From Hygrophila difformis (taxonomy: Eukaryota; Streptophyta; Magnoliopsida; Lamiales; Acanthaceae): DNA of 64,000 nucleotides. A program made the position numbers and the translations under genes. Numbering within the stretch: position 1 is the first letter of the stretch; each line of letters opens with the position of its first letter. The stretch lies in contig JAOANR010000014.1 of the NCBI GenBank assembly GCA_030278955.1, positions 40,003,453-40,067,452 of the forward strand, read 5' to 3'. Shown piece by piece: positions 10,654 through 20,744 of this stretch. Under the pieces are notes generated by a model. The model did not search any database, was not told where the DNA came from, and saw only the letters and a program-made list of their open reading frames with translations.

Positions 10654-10748
10654 CTACCCGCGTCTGCTTCTGTACTCACACGAAATCCTTTGATTCAATT
10701 TTTCACTCTCACAGCATCTTCTCAGTTGATATTCATTTGGGTTGTAGC

Positions 10749-11249
10749 CAGTGGCGGCACCACTATGGTGCCAGGGTGGTCAGCCGACCACCCTGAAAAA
10801 AAAAATTACTTTTTATTTCTAATGTAAAAATAATATCATTAATAAATAAATCCAAATTTTAATAAATAAACCGTTTTTTTCTCGATTTCTTTTTCATTCT
10901 TTTCTAATTCCAAATATTTTATTCTTCTCTAATTCCAAATATTTTTCCCTTTTAATTAACTTTAGCTGGGAATAGGGACTTGACCCAGTGATAATGTGCT
11001 CTGGCTTTCAACCTTATGGTTGGAGGTTCGATTCCCACCTGGTCCCGTATCATTCCCCTTTATCTTCCTTTGTAATTTGTATAGTTTGGGCTCCCACACA
11101 CCTTTGCCGACACATAAATGTCAATGTTTAAAAAAAGAAAAATCAGCCTAATTATTGTACCCAACCATAACAAAACATATTACATGGGACAGATGAAGAA
11201 TTGGCTAAATTTTTGACCACCCTGGATGGAATTTCTAGTTCCGCCACTG
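10749..11249. mobile_element. hAT-type MITE with perfect 8-bp TSD and a nested SINE
   Basis: Ends CAGTGGCGG and CCGCCACTG are inverted, followed internally by the shared GGGTGGTCA block. The flanks are perfect GTTGTAGC repeats at 10741-10748 and 11250-11257. A SINE occupies the middle (10965-11130). Confidence 0.88.
10965..11130 (+). mobile_element. SINE (tRNA-derived), plus orientation
   Basis: An A-box-like TGACCCAGTGATAATGTG is followed by the B box GGTTCGATTCCCACC, then a TTTGGGCTCCCACAC tail region shared with the SINEs at 984-1158 and 41812-41980, ending in an A-rich run. It is nested in a hAT MITE. Confidence 0.7.
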
Positions 11250-11257
11250 GTTGTAGC

Positions 11258-11490
11258 GTCTGCTAATCCTGCAAGTGGAAGCGGGTGGAAGCGGTCGTCA
11301 GATCCCGCCGCATATCTTCGCTTTCGTCGGAAGACAACAGGGTGTCCATTGTCCAGCTCTACCGCTCGGCGCCGGAACTTGAGGTCCATCTCGTGGATTT
11401 TGAGATTTATGTTGTTCATCGTTTTCGAGGTTTGCGAATATCCATGTTAAACACGCCTTTATGCGCTTCATTCCTGTTTTGATTGACTTG
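11258..11490. other. GC-rich unique segment, possible captured host fragment
   Basis: Base composition rises sharply here compared with the AT-rich arms around it. Open frames run on both strands without a recognisable domain. Removing the two hAT MITEs joins it to 10350-10391 and 10662-10748 as one non-repeat block. It could be a host gene fragment carried by the inverted-repeat element, but I do not recognise the product. Confidence 0.4.
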
Positions 11491-11501
11491 AGTATTTATT
11501 A

Positions 11502-11760
11502 CTCACTACATCCCATTTAACTTGTCTTGTTTCATTTCTGCATACAATCCTATGTAAATTTTCAATCATTAATATCTTAAAATATTTACAACAAAAAATT
11601 ATGTAAAATATATATTCTAAAACTATATGATTTTACGATTCTAACAAGACCCAATTTGATTTTTTTTCCAAATATATACTTGCAATAATGTTGAGTCAAA
11701 ATTAAATAATGAACAGTCTCAAAAAAGTCAAATCAGACAAGTATAGTGGGACGGAGGGAA
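11502..11760. mobile_element. Stowaway-like MITE (259 bp), TA duplication
   Basis: Degenerate CTCACTACATCCC and GGGACGGAGGGAA ends are flanked by TA. The interior is closely similar to the MITE at 49202-49460 (CATTTAACTTGTCTTGTTT start, GATTCTAACAAGACCC centre). Confidence 0.85.
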
Positions 11761-12228
11761 TAGCATTTAACTTTTCTGTTTTGTGTAAACACTAATAAAA
11801 TTTTGTTTGGTAAAATTAAAATTAAAATTTTTTGACCGCCACTTCTCCATACAAACGGAAGGTTGACCAAGGTGGGTGGAAGTGGCGGGTCAAAAATATT
11901 AGATTTGGATCATGAATATAAATTTGGGTTAACGGGTTCAATTGATAAAAATATGAACGGACCAATTTGTCCATATATATAACGGAATAATCAAACTTAA
12001 CAGAAATTAATGGAAAAAATTAATTTTTCTAAATTTTAATAGTTCGGCTGTATTTTTTTTAAAAAAAAATCGGGTGATAGTTGAGATATAAAAATAAATA
12101 ATTATCCTATTTAATAATTTCTTGTAATGCTAATCTATCTATCTATCTATCTATACTATAATAAATCCTGGAAGCATATTTTATTGTGCTGACTATATTA
12201 CCCTTTTAATTTATAATTAATCTATATA

Positions 12229-12735
12229 TATATATAAAAGTAATATAGTCAAGTTTCCCCCCACTTCCCCACCCCCTTTTTTCAACAATCACATTTAATT
12301 CATCCAACAATGTTTAATCCTAAAATTTTAATATTATATATTGAAATATCCATAAATATATATTAATATCCAATATTAATTAATATACGTTTAATATAAT
12401 TCTTTTATCAATATTCATCAATATTCTAACAAATTCTTAATAAAATATTATAATATCTTTAACTAATCTATATCTATATCTATATCTATATCTATATATA
12501 AATATATATATATAAAAGTAATATAGTCAAGTTTCCCCCCACTTCCCCACCCCCTTTTTTCAACAATCACATTTAATTCATCCTAAAATTTTAATATTAT
12601 ATATTGAAATATCCATAAATATATATTAATATCCAATATTAATTAATAGACGTTTAATATAATTCTTTTATCAATATTCATCAATATACTAACAAATTCT
12701 TAATAAAATATTATAATATCTTTAACTAATTTAAA
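12229..12735. repeat. AT-rich tandem duplication, about 280-bp period
   Basis: Two units share TAATATAGTCAAGTTTCCCC and the following 200 bp, ending at ATCTTTAACTAAT. The second unit lacks a short AACAATGTTTAAT stretch. The segment just before it (12150-12180) starts TACTATAATAAATCCTGGAA, the same lead sequence seen at 45535 and 46296, so it is part of the Helitron-derived AT-rich repeat family. Confidence 0.75.
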
Positions 12736-14895
12736 CTATTATATATTTTAGAAGATCACGTCAAATTTGATTCTATTCATCCAATATTTGCATATATATC
12801 TGTAACATCCCGATTAATTAACGCATAATTAATTTAATTAATTGTGTTTAATTAATAGAGATAAATAATATATATTATTTTGTAGAAGAGTTATTATATT
12901 GAAGTAGATTAATAAGTGGGTAGCAGACCCACAAATTAATAAGAGCTCAAGTGCTCAAGTTGAAGAATTAAGGTGTATTTGGTCCAATACTTGATAGCCC
13001 AGCCCAATTACTTACCTTTAGGCCCGACCCGCAACCCTTGGCCCGGCCCGAGGCAATTATTTGAGCCTACAAATCAGATTTTGGGGTAGGAAACCCATTT
13101 CATTGTCAATTTCTTCTCCATTCCCGTCACTATGCAAGAGGCAAATTGGGGATCTTGAAATTCTTGAGAAATTGAGGATTTTAGTGCGAAATCAAGTGGG
13201 GGATTCATACTATAACTTGAGGTAAGTGTTTTCCCCCATATATTTCTTGTTTTTATGAAAATAGAAGTGATTTTTAATGGGTGTTTTGGAGGTGACGAAA
13301 ATGGGTGTTGTGTGATGAACTTCTTGTAGACCGGCTTGAAATGAAGGTGTAAATCTTCAATTGGAGTTTGGATCTTGATTGAGGAGGCTTATGTAAGATG
13401 AATCTCTGTCCATTTCAAGTTTTGATGTGTTTGGTTGAAAAATTTAGAAGTTATAAACTTAGAACAATCAATTGTTAAATCTGTCAACTTTGATCTATTG
13501 TTGCGCAACCTTTTGCATCTGTATTTTCGAACCTTTTCCAGACCTTATTCCGAAAACCTTTCTTCATGAAAAATGTTCTTAACATCATAAAGCTTTTGTC
13601 CTCCAAATTTCACGAATTTTGGACTCCATTTGCTATCCCAAATTGAATCTGGTTTACTTAAGACTTTTGCTGGAAATCTGACAGCACCATAGTCTGAACT
13701 TGTAGAGCATTTTTGACCACTTTATAGTTGTTTTCCCTCAACCATTTCTTCATGAAAGATGTTCATAATTGTGTGAAGTATCTCTCTGTCAAATTTCGTG
13801 ATTTTTAATTGTCGTATGAAAAAGATATGGGATCTGGTTTATCGGAAGGTCAAAATCCATTTTTATTGAAAGTTAAGAGATGTTATTTTCTGAAATCTGA
13901 GTTTTTAAATGATTTAGAGTCCTCAAACCCACATTACTTCTTCATGAAAAATACTTATATATGTGTTATCTACTTTGTGTTAAAATATCAGAATTTTTGG
14001 ACGAGTTTTAGTATTTCTAACACCTGTTGAAACGTTTAAGTCTATTGTTGAATTTCCGGCAGAATGCATGTTCTGTAAAGAACTTGGATTTTGAACAGTT
14101 TATAGGCCTTATTTTAAAAAGTACAAAACATGAAAGTTGTTCCTCTATGTCTTGGCAACCTACAGTCTAAATTTCACATCCTTTGCCTGTCGTATGAATT
14201 TTTAAACTGATTTGGCGTAATCTGCGACGTTGGACATGATTTTTGGTCCAAATGAGAAATTGTTGGATTTTGAGATTTATTCTTGCGTTGTAGCTTACTG
14301 TTGGTGATTGGAAGGCTTGGGAGCTGTTATTGAAGCTTGTGGATCATCACTCATTTAAGGCAAGGGTTATGCTTGCATTATTGTGTGTGTTGGGGTGATT
14401 TTTGGATGATATTGGAGTTTTTGCTCGATTTTTCTTCCGTTTGATTCGCAGGTTTATTATTCACAATATTTATGAGGGTTTAAGCTTATGGTATGGTAAT
14501 TTAGATGATGATATGCTTATCGGGTTATCATATCGCTTATTAGATGGTGATGAATGCCTATTCGTGTGTTCTTGTCGAACTCCTCGCTCTAATGAATGAA
14601 TTATGATTTCCTTGCGGTGTTTTGAAATTTGGGAATGTGTATATAACTCATGGAGGTCGTGAATATAATGTTACAACCTGTTGGGACATGAGGTTCATAC
14701 TCATGTGGTGAAATGACACTCATTATGTTGTGTCGGGATGCTGTCTTAGCTTTGAAAGGTACGCGAGATGTTTATATGGTATTGTGGAACAGGCGAACCT
14801 TGCGAAGGTAATTCTTGATTATCATGTTATTTTCATATGCATGTTATTGCATTGAAATTGATGGTTATTAACCCGATGGGTTATTATGACGTTTA

Positions 14896-15240
14896 TGATT
14901 GATCGGGCAACCTTCACAGGTGTTGTTGAGTCTGGATGGCCCTGCGGGGTGTATTATTGACTGTTATGTCTGTTACCCTTTTGGGGTGGTTATTATAATG
15001 CATGATATTGCATTATGAATGGATGGACATATTGGAAATGTCTGATCGGGCAGCCTTTACCGGTGTTGTTGAGTCCCGATGACCCTGCGGGGTGGATTAT
15101 TGGTTTTTATTCCTGTTGGCCCTTTTGGGCTGGTTATTATAATGCATGGTATTGCATTATGGATGGATGGACATATTGGAAATGTCTGATCGGGCAGCCT
15201 TTACCGGTGTTGTTGAGTCCCGATGGCCCTGCGGGGTGAT
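14896..15240 (+). repeat. Tandem repeat array within the A LTR, about 143-bp period
   Basis: Units carry GATCGGGCAGCCTTTACCGG, a CCCTGCGGGGTG palindrome and the TTATAATGCATG block. About 2.5 units are present here and about four in the C LTRs (33587-34080 and 39618-40110), so copy number varies within the family. Confidence 0.8.
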
Positions 15241-15575
15241 TATTAGGCTGTGATGCCTGTGATTTGGCTGTTATGCCTGTGATTGGGCTGTGATGCCTGT
15301 GGTCCCTGCGGGGATGGTGTATGTTACCCTGTAACGGGTTGGAGTTGATGATATCCTCACCCGTGGGTTCATACCGCCCGGGTTTAGGTTGCCGGCTAGG
15401 CATATTCATTTGCATTTGCATATAGGGTAGATAGGTGTATGTTAGGCCATGCATCACGTGCATAAATTGTATGCCTGTGGTTGAAGCACCGGTATGGGAC
15501 GGTGTGATGTTTTATCTGCTTCTTTTGTTATATGTTTATTATTATATTATATCCCCTATAAACCCCTGCACGCAT

Positions 15576-18075
15576 TGTAACGCCCCAAAAATTCAAAACC
15601 AAATTTCTGTGACGTCACTGCCGTGTTACCTCTCTTAAACTGTTGGCCAATCAATTTAAGATCAATAACACGTAGCCAAGTAACAGGAAGCCAATGAATC
15701 ATAATACAAATCCAGAAAGGAAACCTCACATCATAACAGACGTCCGGCTTACAAGCCTTATTCATGCGACATAACAGTCGACATATCAGTATCATCTCAA
15801 CCTGTCAGAGATATTAAGTAACACACAAGACAGAACATAATGTACCGATCGGTACCACAAGCAGTACGAGACAAGGTAATAGAGTCATAGCATATTATTC
15901 AAGACAAGCACATAAGTCCACAACATGCTAATGCATCTCTAGGTAGATCACTCATCCCCAAACCCCACATCGTGCTCAGGCTCTGCGTCCTCCCCGGGAA
16001 TATCTATACATGAAAACATAGCAAGGGTCAGTACAAGGTACTGAGCAAGAATAGAAGAATCGGCATAAGGGGAAACAAGAATTAACTTGATTCCCTAGAA
16101 GTATATTTATACATATAGGTGGAGATATATTCCGTTTTTAAACATTTGTTAAGCATAACATAAAAATTAAACAGTGCAAATAAGTAAACATCACACCGTC
16201 CCATACCGGTGCTTCAACCACTGCAAATAAGATGAATGATGGATGATGAGATGAAATGTTATGACCTAAAATGTCTATCTACCCTAAATGCAACACATAA
16301 GCATGTCTAGCGCGCACCTAGGTACCATGGTCGGTATTCCCTCCCATATAAGGGTCCACACCCCTTAATGGTCGAGAGACATACCCACAGTGCCCCCGCC
16401 GCGGACACTAACAGCTGAAATCGTGGCTTACGGCAAGCGGGTCAGGCTAAGGGTCATGAGCCCTTTCTAGCCAAATCAGACTAGGATATAAATCCTTTTC
16501 AGTCTCAATGCTTCTGGGTAGCGATCCCACCATGCCCCTCATCGGATACCGATTCGTAAGCATAGCGTATCCTACCGTCGTGGCATTTCATATCATCACA
16601 GATATTCACATATCATCACAGATATTCACATTCAATTCAATCACATGTCCATACGTAAAACAACGCATCAGGACAAAATAAACAACTCATCTCGAGTTAA
16701 GTATAATCAGGGGTGTGCCAAGTCCCACGTATCGGCATCAACAACTCATCGCGAGTTAAGTATCAAAGGTGTGCCAAGCCCCACATATCGGCACCAACAC
16801 ATATTCAGATTCAATTCCACACATGTCAATACGTAAATTACGCGTCATGACAAAATAAACAACTCACCACGAGTTAAGTGTCAAGGGTGTGCCAAGCCCC
16901 ACATATCGGCACCAACACTCACATCAACATAGAAGCGAAACAAGACTCGATCTCAACTAAGGCATAGTAGATCACCGCTAATCGCAACTAAGTTCAAAGA
17001 TTGTGAGCATAATGATAGTTATGGCATGCTAGAAGCATAAGAAGAACTAAGGAACACGAAGGATGAAGAATCGGAAAACGAGCAAAAGAGACATGAAGAC
17101 AGCAGAGACGGCGCGGTCCCCGCGCGGTCCCCGCGCGGTCTGGGAGTCGACCGCGCGCCCTGGGCACGGACGTCCGTGCCGTTCGTGTCGCGCGCTACGC
17201 GCGCGCTAGCGCGCCGGGAGCGCGCCGATGCGACAGAATCGGTGAAAATGGCGATTTCCGGCCATTCCACCGGATTTGCCCCCCATTTAAGCCTATTTCT
17301 ACCCTTGCCTGATATGTAGATGAGTCTCCAAGCTCCTCTTCTCAACCTGCAAGCTTCCAATCAACAATTCCAAGCCTATATTGCAAGAATCAAGCTCCAA
17401 ACATCATAATTCATCCAAGAACATGATTTCTTGATCTTGAAACCATTTGAAGCTTAAAAACTGAAATCAACAACACCAAAATGGTCTCAAGTACTAACCT
17501 TAGCTCCCAAGACTGATTTGCAACTCCCAAGCAAGGATTTAACACAAATTCCAAGCCGATCTACAAGAATTTCAACCCAAACTCTTCAATCCCGCCACCA
17601 ACATAACACCCTCCAAAACCCACTTCAAACTTCACCCAAAACATGAATTAGATAGTGGAAATTACTTACCTCATGTTATACTATGAATCCCCCACTTGAT
17701 TTGGCCCTAAAATCTCCAATTCCTCAAGAGATTGAAGATCCCCAATTGCACCAAGAGAGAGTGGCGGGAATGGGAAGGGGAGGAAGAAGAAATGGGTTTC
17801 TTAACCCAAAAATCTGATTTTGAAGAGTCAAAATGGATCCGGGTCGGGTCATGGGTCTCGGGTCGGGTCGGAATGTGGGTTAAAAGGTTTACACTACTTG
17901 TTTTGACCACATTGCACCCATTTGAGCACTTGACTCTTATTATCTAGTGAGTTGAACTCACTTATCCCCCCACTTAAATCTTCATTCCCTACAAAATAAT
18001 CCACATACTAAGTCTTTTGTTAATTAACCATAATTAAATTAATTAATTATGAGTTAATTAAATCGGGGTGTTACA
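15576..18075 (-). repeat. LTR of element B, left copy (3' LTR in coding sense)
   Basis: In sense orientation it starts TGTAACACCCCGATTTAATT and ends GGGGCGTTACA. It includes the shared 18-nt core motif region (16189-16221), the hairpin at 16029-16043 and a GC-rich palindromic island (17110-17235). Two AATATCTGTGATGATATGTG-type units sit near 16600-16630. Confidence 0.93.
16029..16043 (-). promoter_or_regulatory. Conserved LTR hairpin, B copy
   Basis: CAGTAC-AAG-GTACTG is a perfect 6-bp stem, flanked by GGGT and AGCAAG. The second LTR has it at about 21198-21212. Confidence 0.65.
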
Positions 18076-18135
18076 ATCTCTCCCCCTTAGGATCATTCGT
18101 CCTCGAATGAAAAAGTATGGATTAAGGTCATTACT

Positions 18136-18720
18136 TCACTGAATTGGAGTCAAATCCAATTCAGGATAACGCCTCGCCATGCTTTCCTTTGTCTCCCAAG
18201 TGGCATCCTCTACGCCATGTCTCGACCAAAGTACTTTCACCATTTTGATCACCTTATTGTGAAGTACCTTTTCTTTAGTGTCGAGAATCGCCACGGGGTA
18301 TTCTTCGTATTCTAGGTTGTCATCCAACTCCACCTCCTTCGGTTGTATAATCTTGTCAGGATCCGAGATAAACTTCCTCAACGGAGAGACGTGGAAAACG
18401 TTGTGCACCTTTCCCACCTCAGTTGGCAATTCTAATCGGTAAGCGACCTTCTCAATCTTCTTAGTGATCTCATAGGAGCCTATAAATCTGGGACTCAGTT
18501 TCCCCTTCTTCCCAATTCATCTCACGCCCCTCATGGGTGACATTCTCAAGAGTACCCAATCTCCAACCTCGAATTCAATGTCTCTCCTAGACAAATCAAC
18601 ATAACTCTTCTGACGATCCTGAGCTTCCTTCATTCTGTCTCTGATCACTCGTACCACTTCAGTGGTCTGCTCAATGAGTTCAGGACCCATCACCACTCGC
18701 TCTGAAAGATCACTCTAACA
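18136..18720 (-). pseudogene. Element B integrase C-terminus and chromodomain-like end
   Basis: The frame opens at the PLC-Trp motif that normally follows the integrase core, but the Trp codon is TAG (18717-18715). It continues with GPELIEQTTEVVRVIRDRM, FEVGDWVLLRMSP, another stop within the RGVRxIGKKGKLSP motif, then KVHNVFHVSPLRKFI and WSRHGVEDATWETKESMARR, a chromodomain-type tail. In chromoviruses this region targets integration to chromatin. Here it is joined directly to the protease end, marking the deletion junction at about 18720. Confidence 0.85.
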
Positions 18721-19206
18721 CAAGGGCGTCATATCACGCACAGAACAAAAGTATACCGGATACTCTTTTCTAATTAAAGCTGCAAAAGTGACAGAAGATA
18801 CCACTCGAATGTTAGGAGGGTAATAAATCACTTGCTCACCTTCTTCATCGGTGAAGGAAATCCTTGGTATCCCGCAGTCTAATCTGGCTTGGTACTTAGA
18901 CAACCAATCCATTCCCAAAATCACGTCAAAATCGGCCAAATCTAGCACCACTAGATTCGCTCTGAACTCTCGATCTTTGATGATTATCTGTGCATCGGGT
19001 TTAATCCACTGGCTCCGCATGAGGTCTCCCGAAGGTAGCGTAACAGGGAGTTGATAAGCCTCCAGTGGTCCCATATCATTATTAGTTACGAATTCCGATG
19101 ATATAAACGAGCATGATGCACCAGAATCATATAAGGCATAAGCAGGCACATTATCAACTAGTATAGTACCTACGCATGTAATAACATAAGGCACTACCTG
19201 GGGCAC
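18715..19206 (-). CDS. Element B aspartic protease domain
   Basis: About 160 residues carry YALYDSGASCSFIS, the retropepsin catalytic D-S/T-G motif. They continue with LVVLDLADFDVILGMDWLS, the ILGMDWL hallmark of Ty3/Gypsy proteases. There is no ATG of its own and it lies in another frame than gag. It would be made by frameshift from gag, or a frame-breaking mutation separates them. The protease matures the Gag polyprotein. Its stop codon at 18715-18717 sits at the deletion junction. Confidence 0.82.
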   Translation of the reverse strand: MPQVVPYVITCVGTILVDNVPAYALYDSGASCSFISSEFVTNNDMGPLEAYQLPVTLPSGDLMRSQWIKPDAQIIIKDREFRANLVVLDLADFDVILGMDWLSKYQARLDCGIPRISFTDEEGEQVIYYPPNIRVVSSVTFAALIRKEYPVYFCSVRDMTPLC

Positions 19207-19228
19207 TTGTTACATATGGTTACGTCGA

Positions 19229-20443
19229 TCAAGATTGAAATTGAACAATGGGCAACTTACCAGTCATGACATCATCTCGCCCATCTAGCTCAGCCCGCTC
19301 AATCACATTGAGGCGGCCCCCACGGTTCCCCTGTGGTCCACGACCTCTGTCTGCACCTCGTCCACGCGACGCATTCCCACCAGACGCATCTGAAGTAGAT
19401 CCTCCTACTCGACCTACCAACTGTGGGCACTGTGACCTCAAATGTCCTTGCTGTCCACAATTCCAGCAGTGGGGTCCGCTTCTATACGGTGGCTGTGCAT
19501 AAGTCTGAGGCCTAGAGGTCTCTCCACCGCTTCTCGGCCTCGTCTGCCTATGATGGGGTCTAATCGGCCCCCCTGACTCCCTGCGACGAGCGGCCCACAC
19601 GCGCTGCACATCAGCACGAGCTCTTTCAATGAATAAAGCCTGATCATATGCTGAAGCTAAGCAGGCGTGTTGGTTGCTAAACCCAGTCCGGATCTCAGCC
19701 TTCAATCCATCCACAAACTTCGAAACCTTATCTTCCTCATCAGCAACTAGCATTGGTACGTATGACATGAGTTCCACAAAACGACCATAGTACTCAGACA
19801 CTGTCATATTTCCTGCTTGCTCTAAGTTGAGAAATTCCCTCTTTTTAACATTCATCATCTGTGTGGTGAAAAAGTGGGATCTCAAAGCATGACAGAAAAC
19901 TCCCCATGAGAAGTTGGGTCTCGCCATAAGCTCACTCTTACGCGACCTCCACCAATGGAGAGCTGGTCCAGTAAGATACTGCCGTCCCACCCTGACCTTC
20001 CAATCCTCTGGGCAGTCTATATTCTCGAAGATCTCCTCCATATGATAAATCCAATCAGTCAGAGCAACCGGGTCTACTCCTCCACCAAAGACCGGCGGTT
20101 GATAATGCCTTGCTAGATGCACGTAATCCACGGGTCTGGGTGGTGGTTGTGCAGGTTGATTCGCCTGCCCTTGATACATCTCATGCATAGCATTAAACAT
20201 ATGTTGCATAAACTGAGGATCAATGGGCATCTGCACCGGTGGCGGTGGTGGTGGAGGCACTGGTTCGTCCTCATAGTTCAAGTCATCCTCCACCTCTACA
20301 GGTTCCTCAATTGGAACATTTTCCACGTGATCATTGTCAAGTCCACCATTCTCATGGCACTGTCCACGACCCCCAGTAGCTGGCCCCTGATTCCTACGAG
20401 GCCTTCCCCTCCTCCTGGGCTCTCCATCCCGGCGCGGCGGCAT
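19229..20443 (-). CDS. Element B Gag polyprotein
   Basis: The ORF has 404 codons and starts at the ATG of MPPRRDGEPRRR (20443); the open stretch upstream to 20479 lacks ATG. After a basic, Pro-rich N-terminus (PPPPPPPVQMP at about 65-75) comes the retrotransposon gag domain, with WKVRVGRQYLTGPALHWW and FFTTQMMNVKKREFLNL (residues about 140-215). Near residue 325 is a zinc knuckle, CWNCGQQGHLRSQC (CX2CX4HX4C), in an RG-rich tail. Gag forms the virus-like particle that packages element RNA. The ORF is complete, so this element may supply its own capsid even though it cannot copy itself. Confidence 0.9.
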   Translation of the reverse strand: MPPRRDGEPRRRGRPRRNQGPATGGRGQCHENGGLDNDHVENVPIEEPVEVEDDLNYEDEPVPPPPPPPVQMPIDPQFMQHMFNAMHEMYQGQANQPAQPPPRPVDYVHLARHYQPPVFGGGVDPVALTDWIYHMEEIFENIDCPEDWKVRVGRQYLTGPALHWWRSRKSELMARPNFSWGVFCHALRSHFFTTQMMNVKKREFLNLEQAGNMTVSEYYGRFVELMSYVPMLVADEEDKVSKFVDGLKAEIRTGFSNQHACLASAYDQALFIERARADVQRVWAARRRESGGPIRPHHRQTRPRSGGETSRPQTYAQPPYRSGPHCWNCGQQGHLRSQCPQLVGRVGGSTSDASGGNASRGRGADRGRGPQGNRGGRLNVIERAELDGRDDVMTGKLPIVQFQS

Positions 20444-20728
20444 CCTATATTCGTAACGTAACGAGATATTCAGTAACACTCGGTAAATAAGAATAATTCT
20501 TTACCGAACATCGATTATTAAGTATAGATCTCCCGGAATATCCCCAAGGATTGATCCTGGTTTGATTCACAAACCACAATCCACCCCTATAGGGGACGCA
20601 GATAACCAAAAACAATGCAATCTACAAGAATATAAGCAGAGCTAGATGCAATTCCTACTCTATATGCTTTCCCCCACACATCTCACCGCATGCTTGTGTT
20701 AGAATTCTAAGCACATATGAGCAAACAT

Positions 20729-20741
20729 GGCTCTGATACCA
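20729..20741 (-). other. tRNA-Met primer binding site of element B
   Basis: The minus strand reads TGGTATCAGAGCC, a perfect complement of the initiator tRNA-Met 3' end. It lies 3 nt inside the LTR edge at 20745. Confidence 0.92.
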
Positions 20742-20744
20742 ACC

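Larger units (their letters stand above)
10081..12107. mobile_element. Inverted-repeat (MULE-like) element carrying non-repeat sequence
   Basis: The left arm (about 10081-10345) and the right arm (about 11830-12107) are inverted copies. Both carry the AATTATTTATTTTTATA terminus, the 'gtttgattattccgt' block and the 'accgccacttcc' block. Flanking TATTTAACA (10071-10079) and TATTTAATA (12108-12116) match at 8 of 9 positions, fitting a Mutator-type target duplication. Between the arms is GC-richer non-repeat sequence cut by two hAT MITEs and followed by a Stowaway-like MITE. That is the plan of a Pack-MULE. Confidence 0.6.

Noticed and set aside
10965..11130. Possible tRNA gene (B box GGTTCGATTCC)
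   Set aside because: No cloverleaf can be drawn; the A and B boxes with a downstream body and A-rich tail fit a SINE.
15015..15239. ORFs such as the one containing WTYWKCLIGQPLPVLLSPDDP, also at 29183, 33584 and 39615
   Set aside because: They lie wholly in the LTR tandem array and their internal repetition mirrors the 143-144-bp DNA units. No domain, and they recur only because the LTR is repeated.
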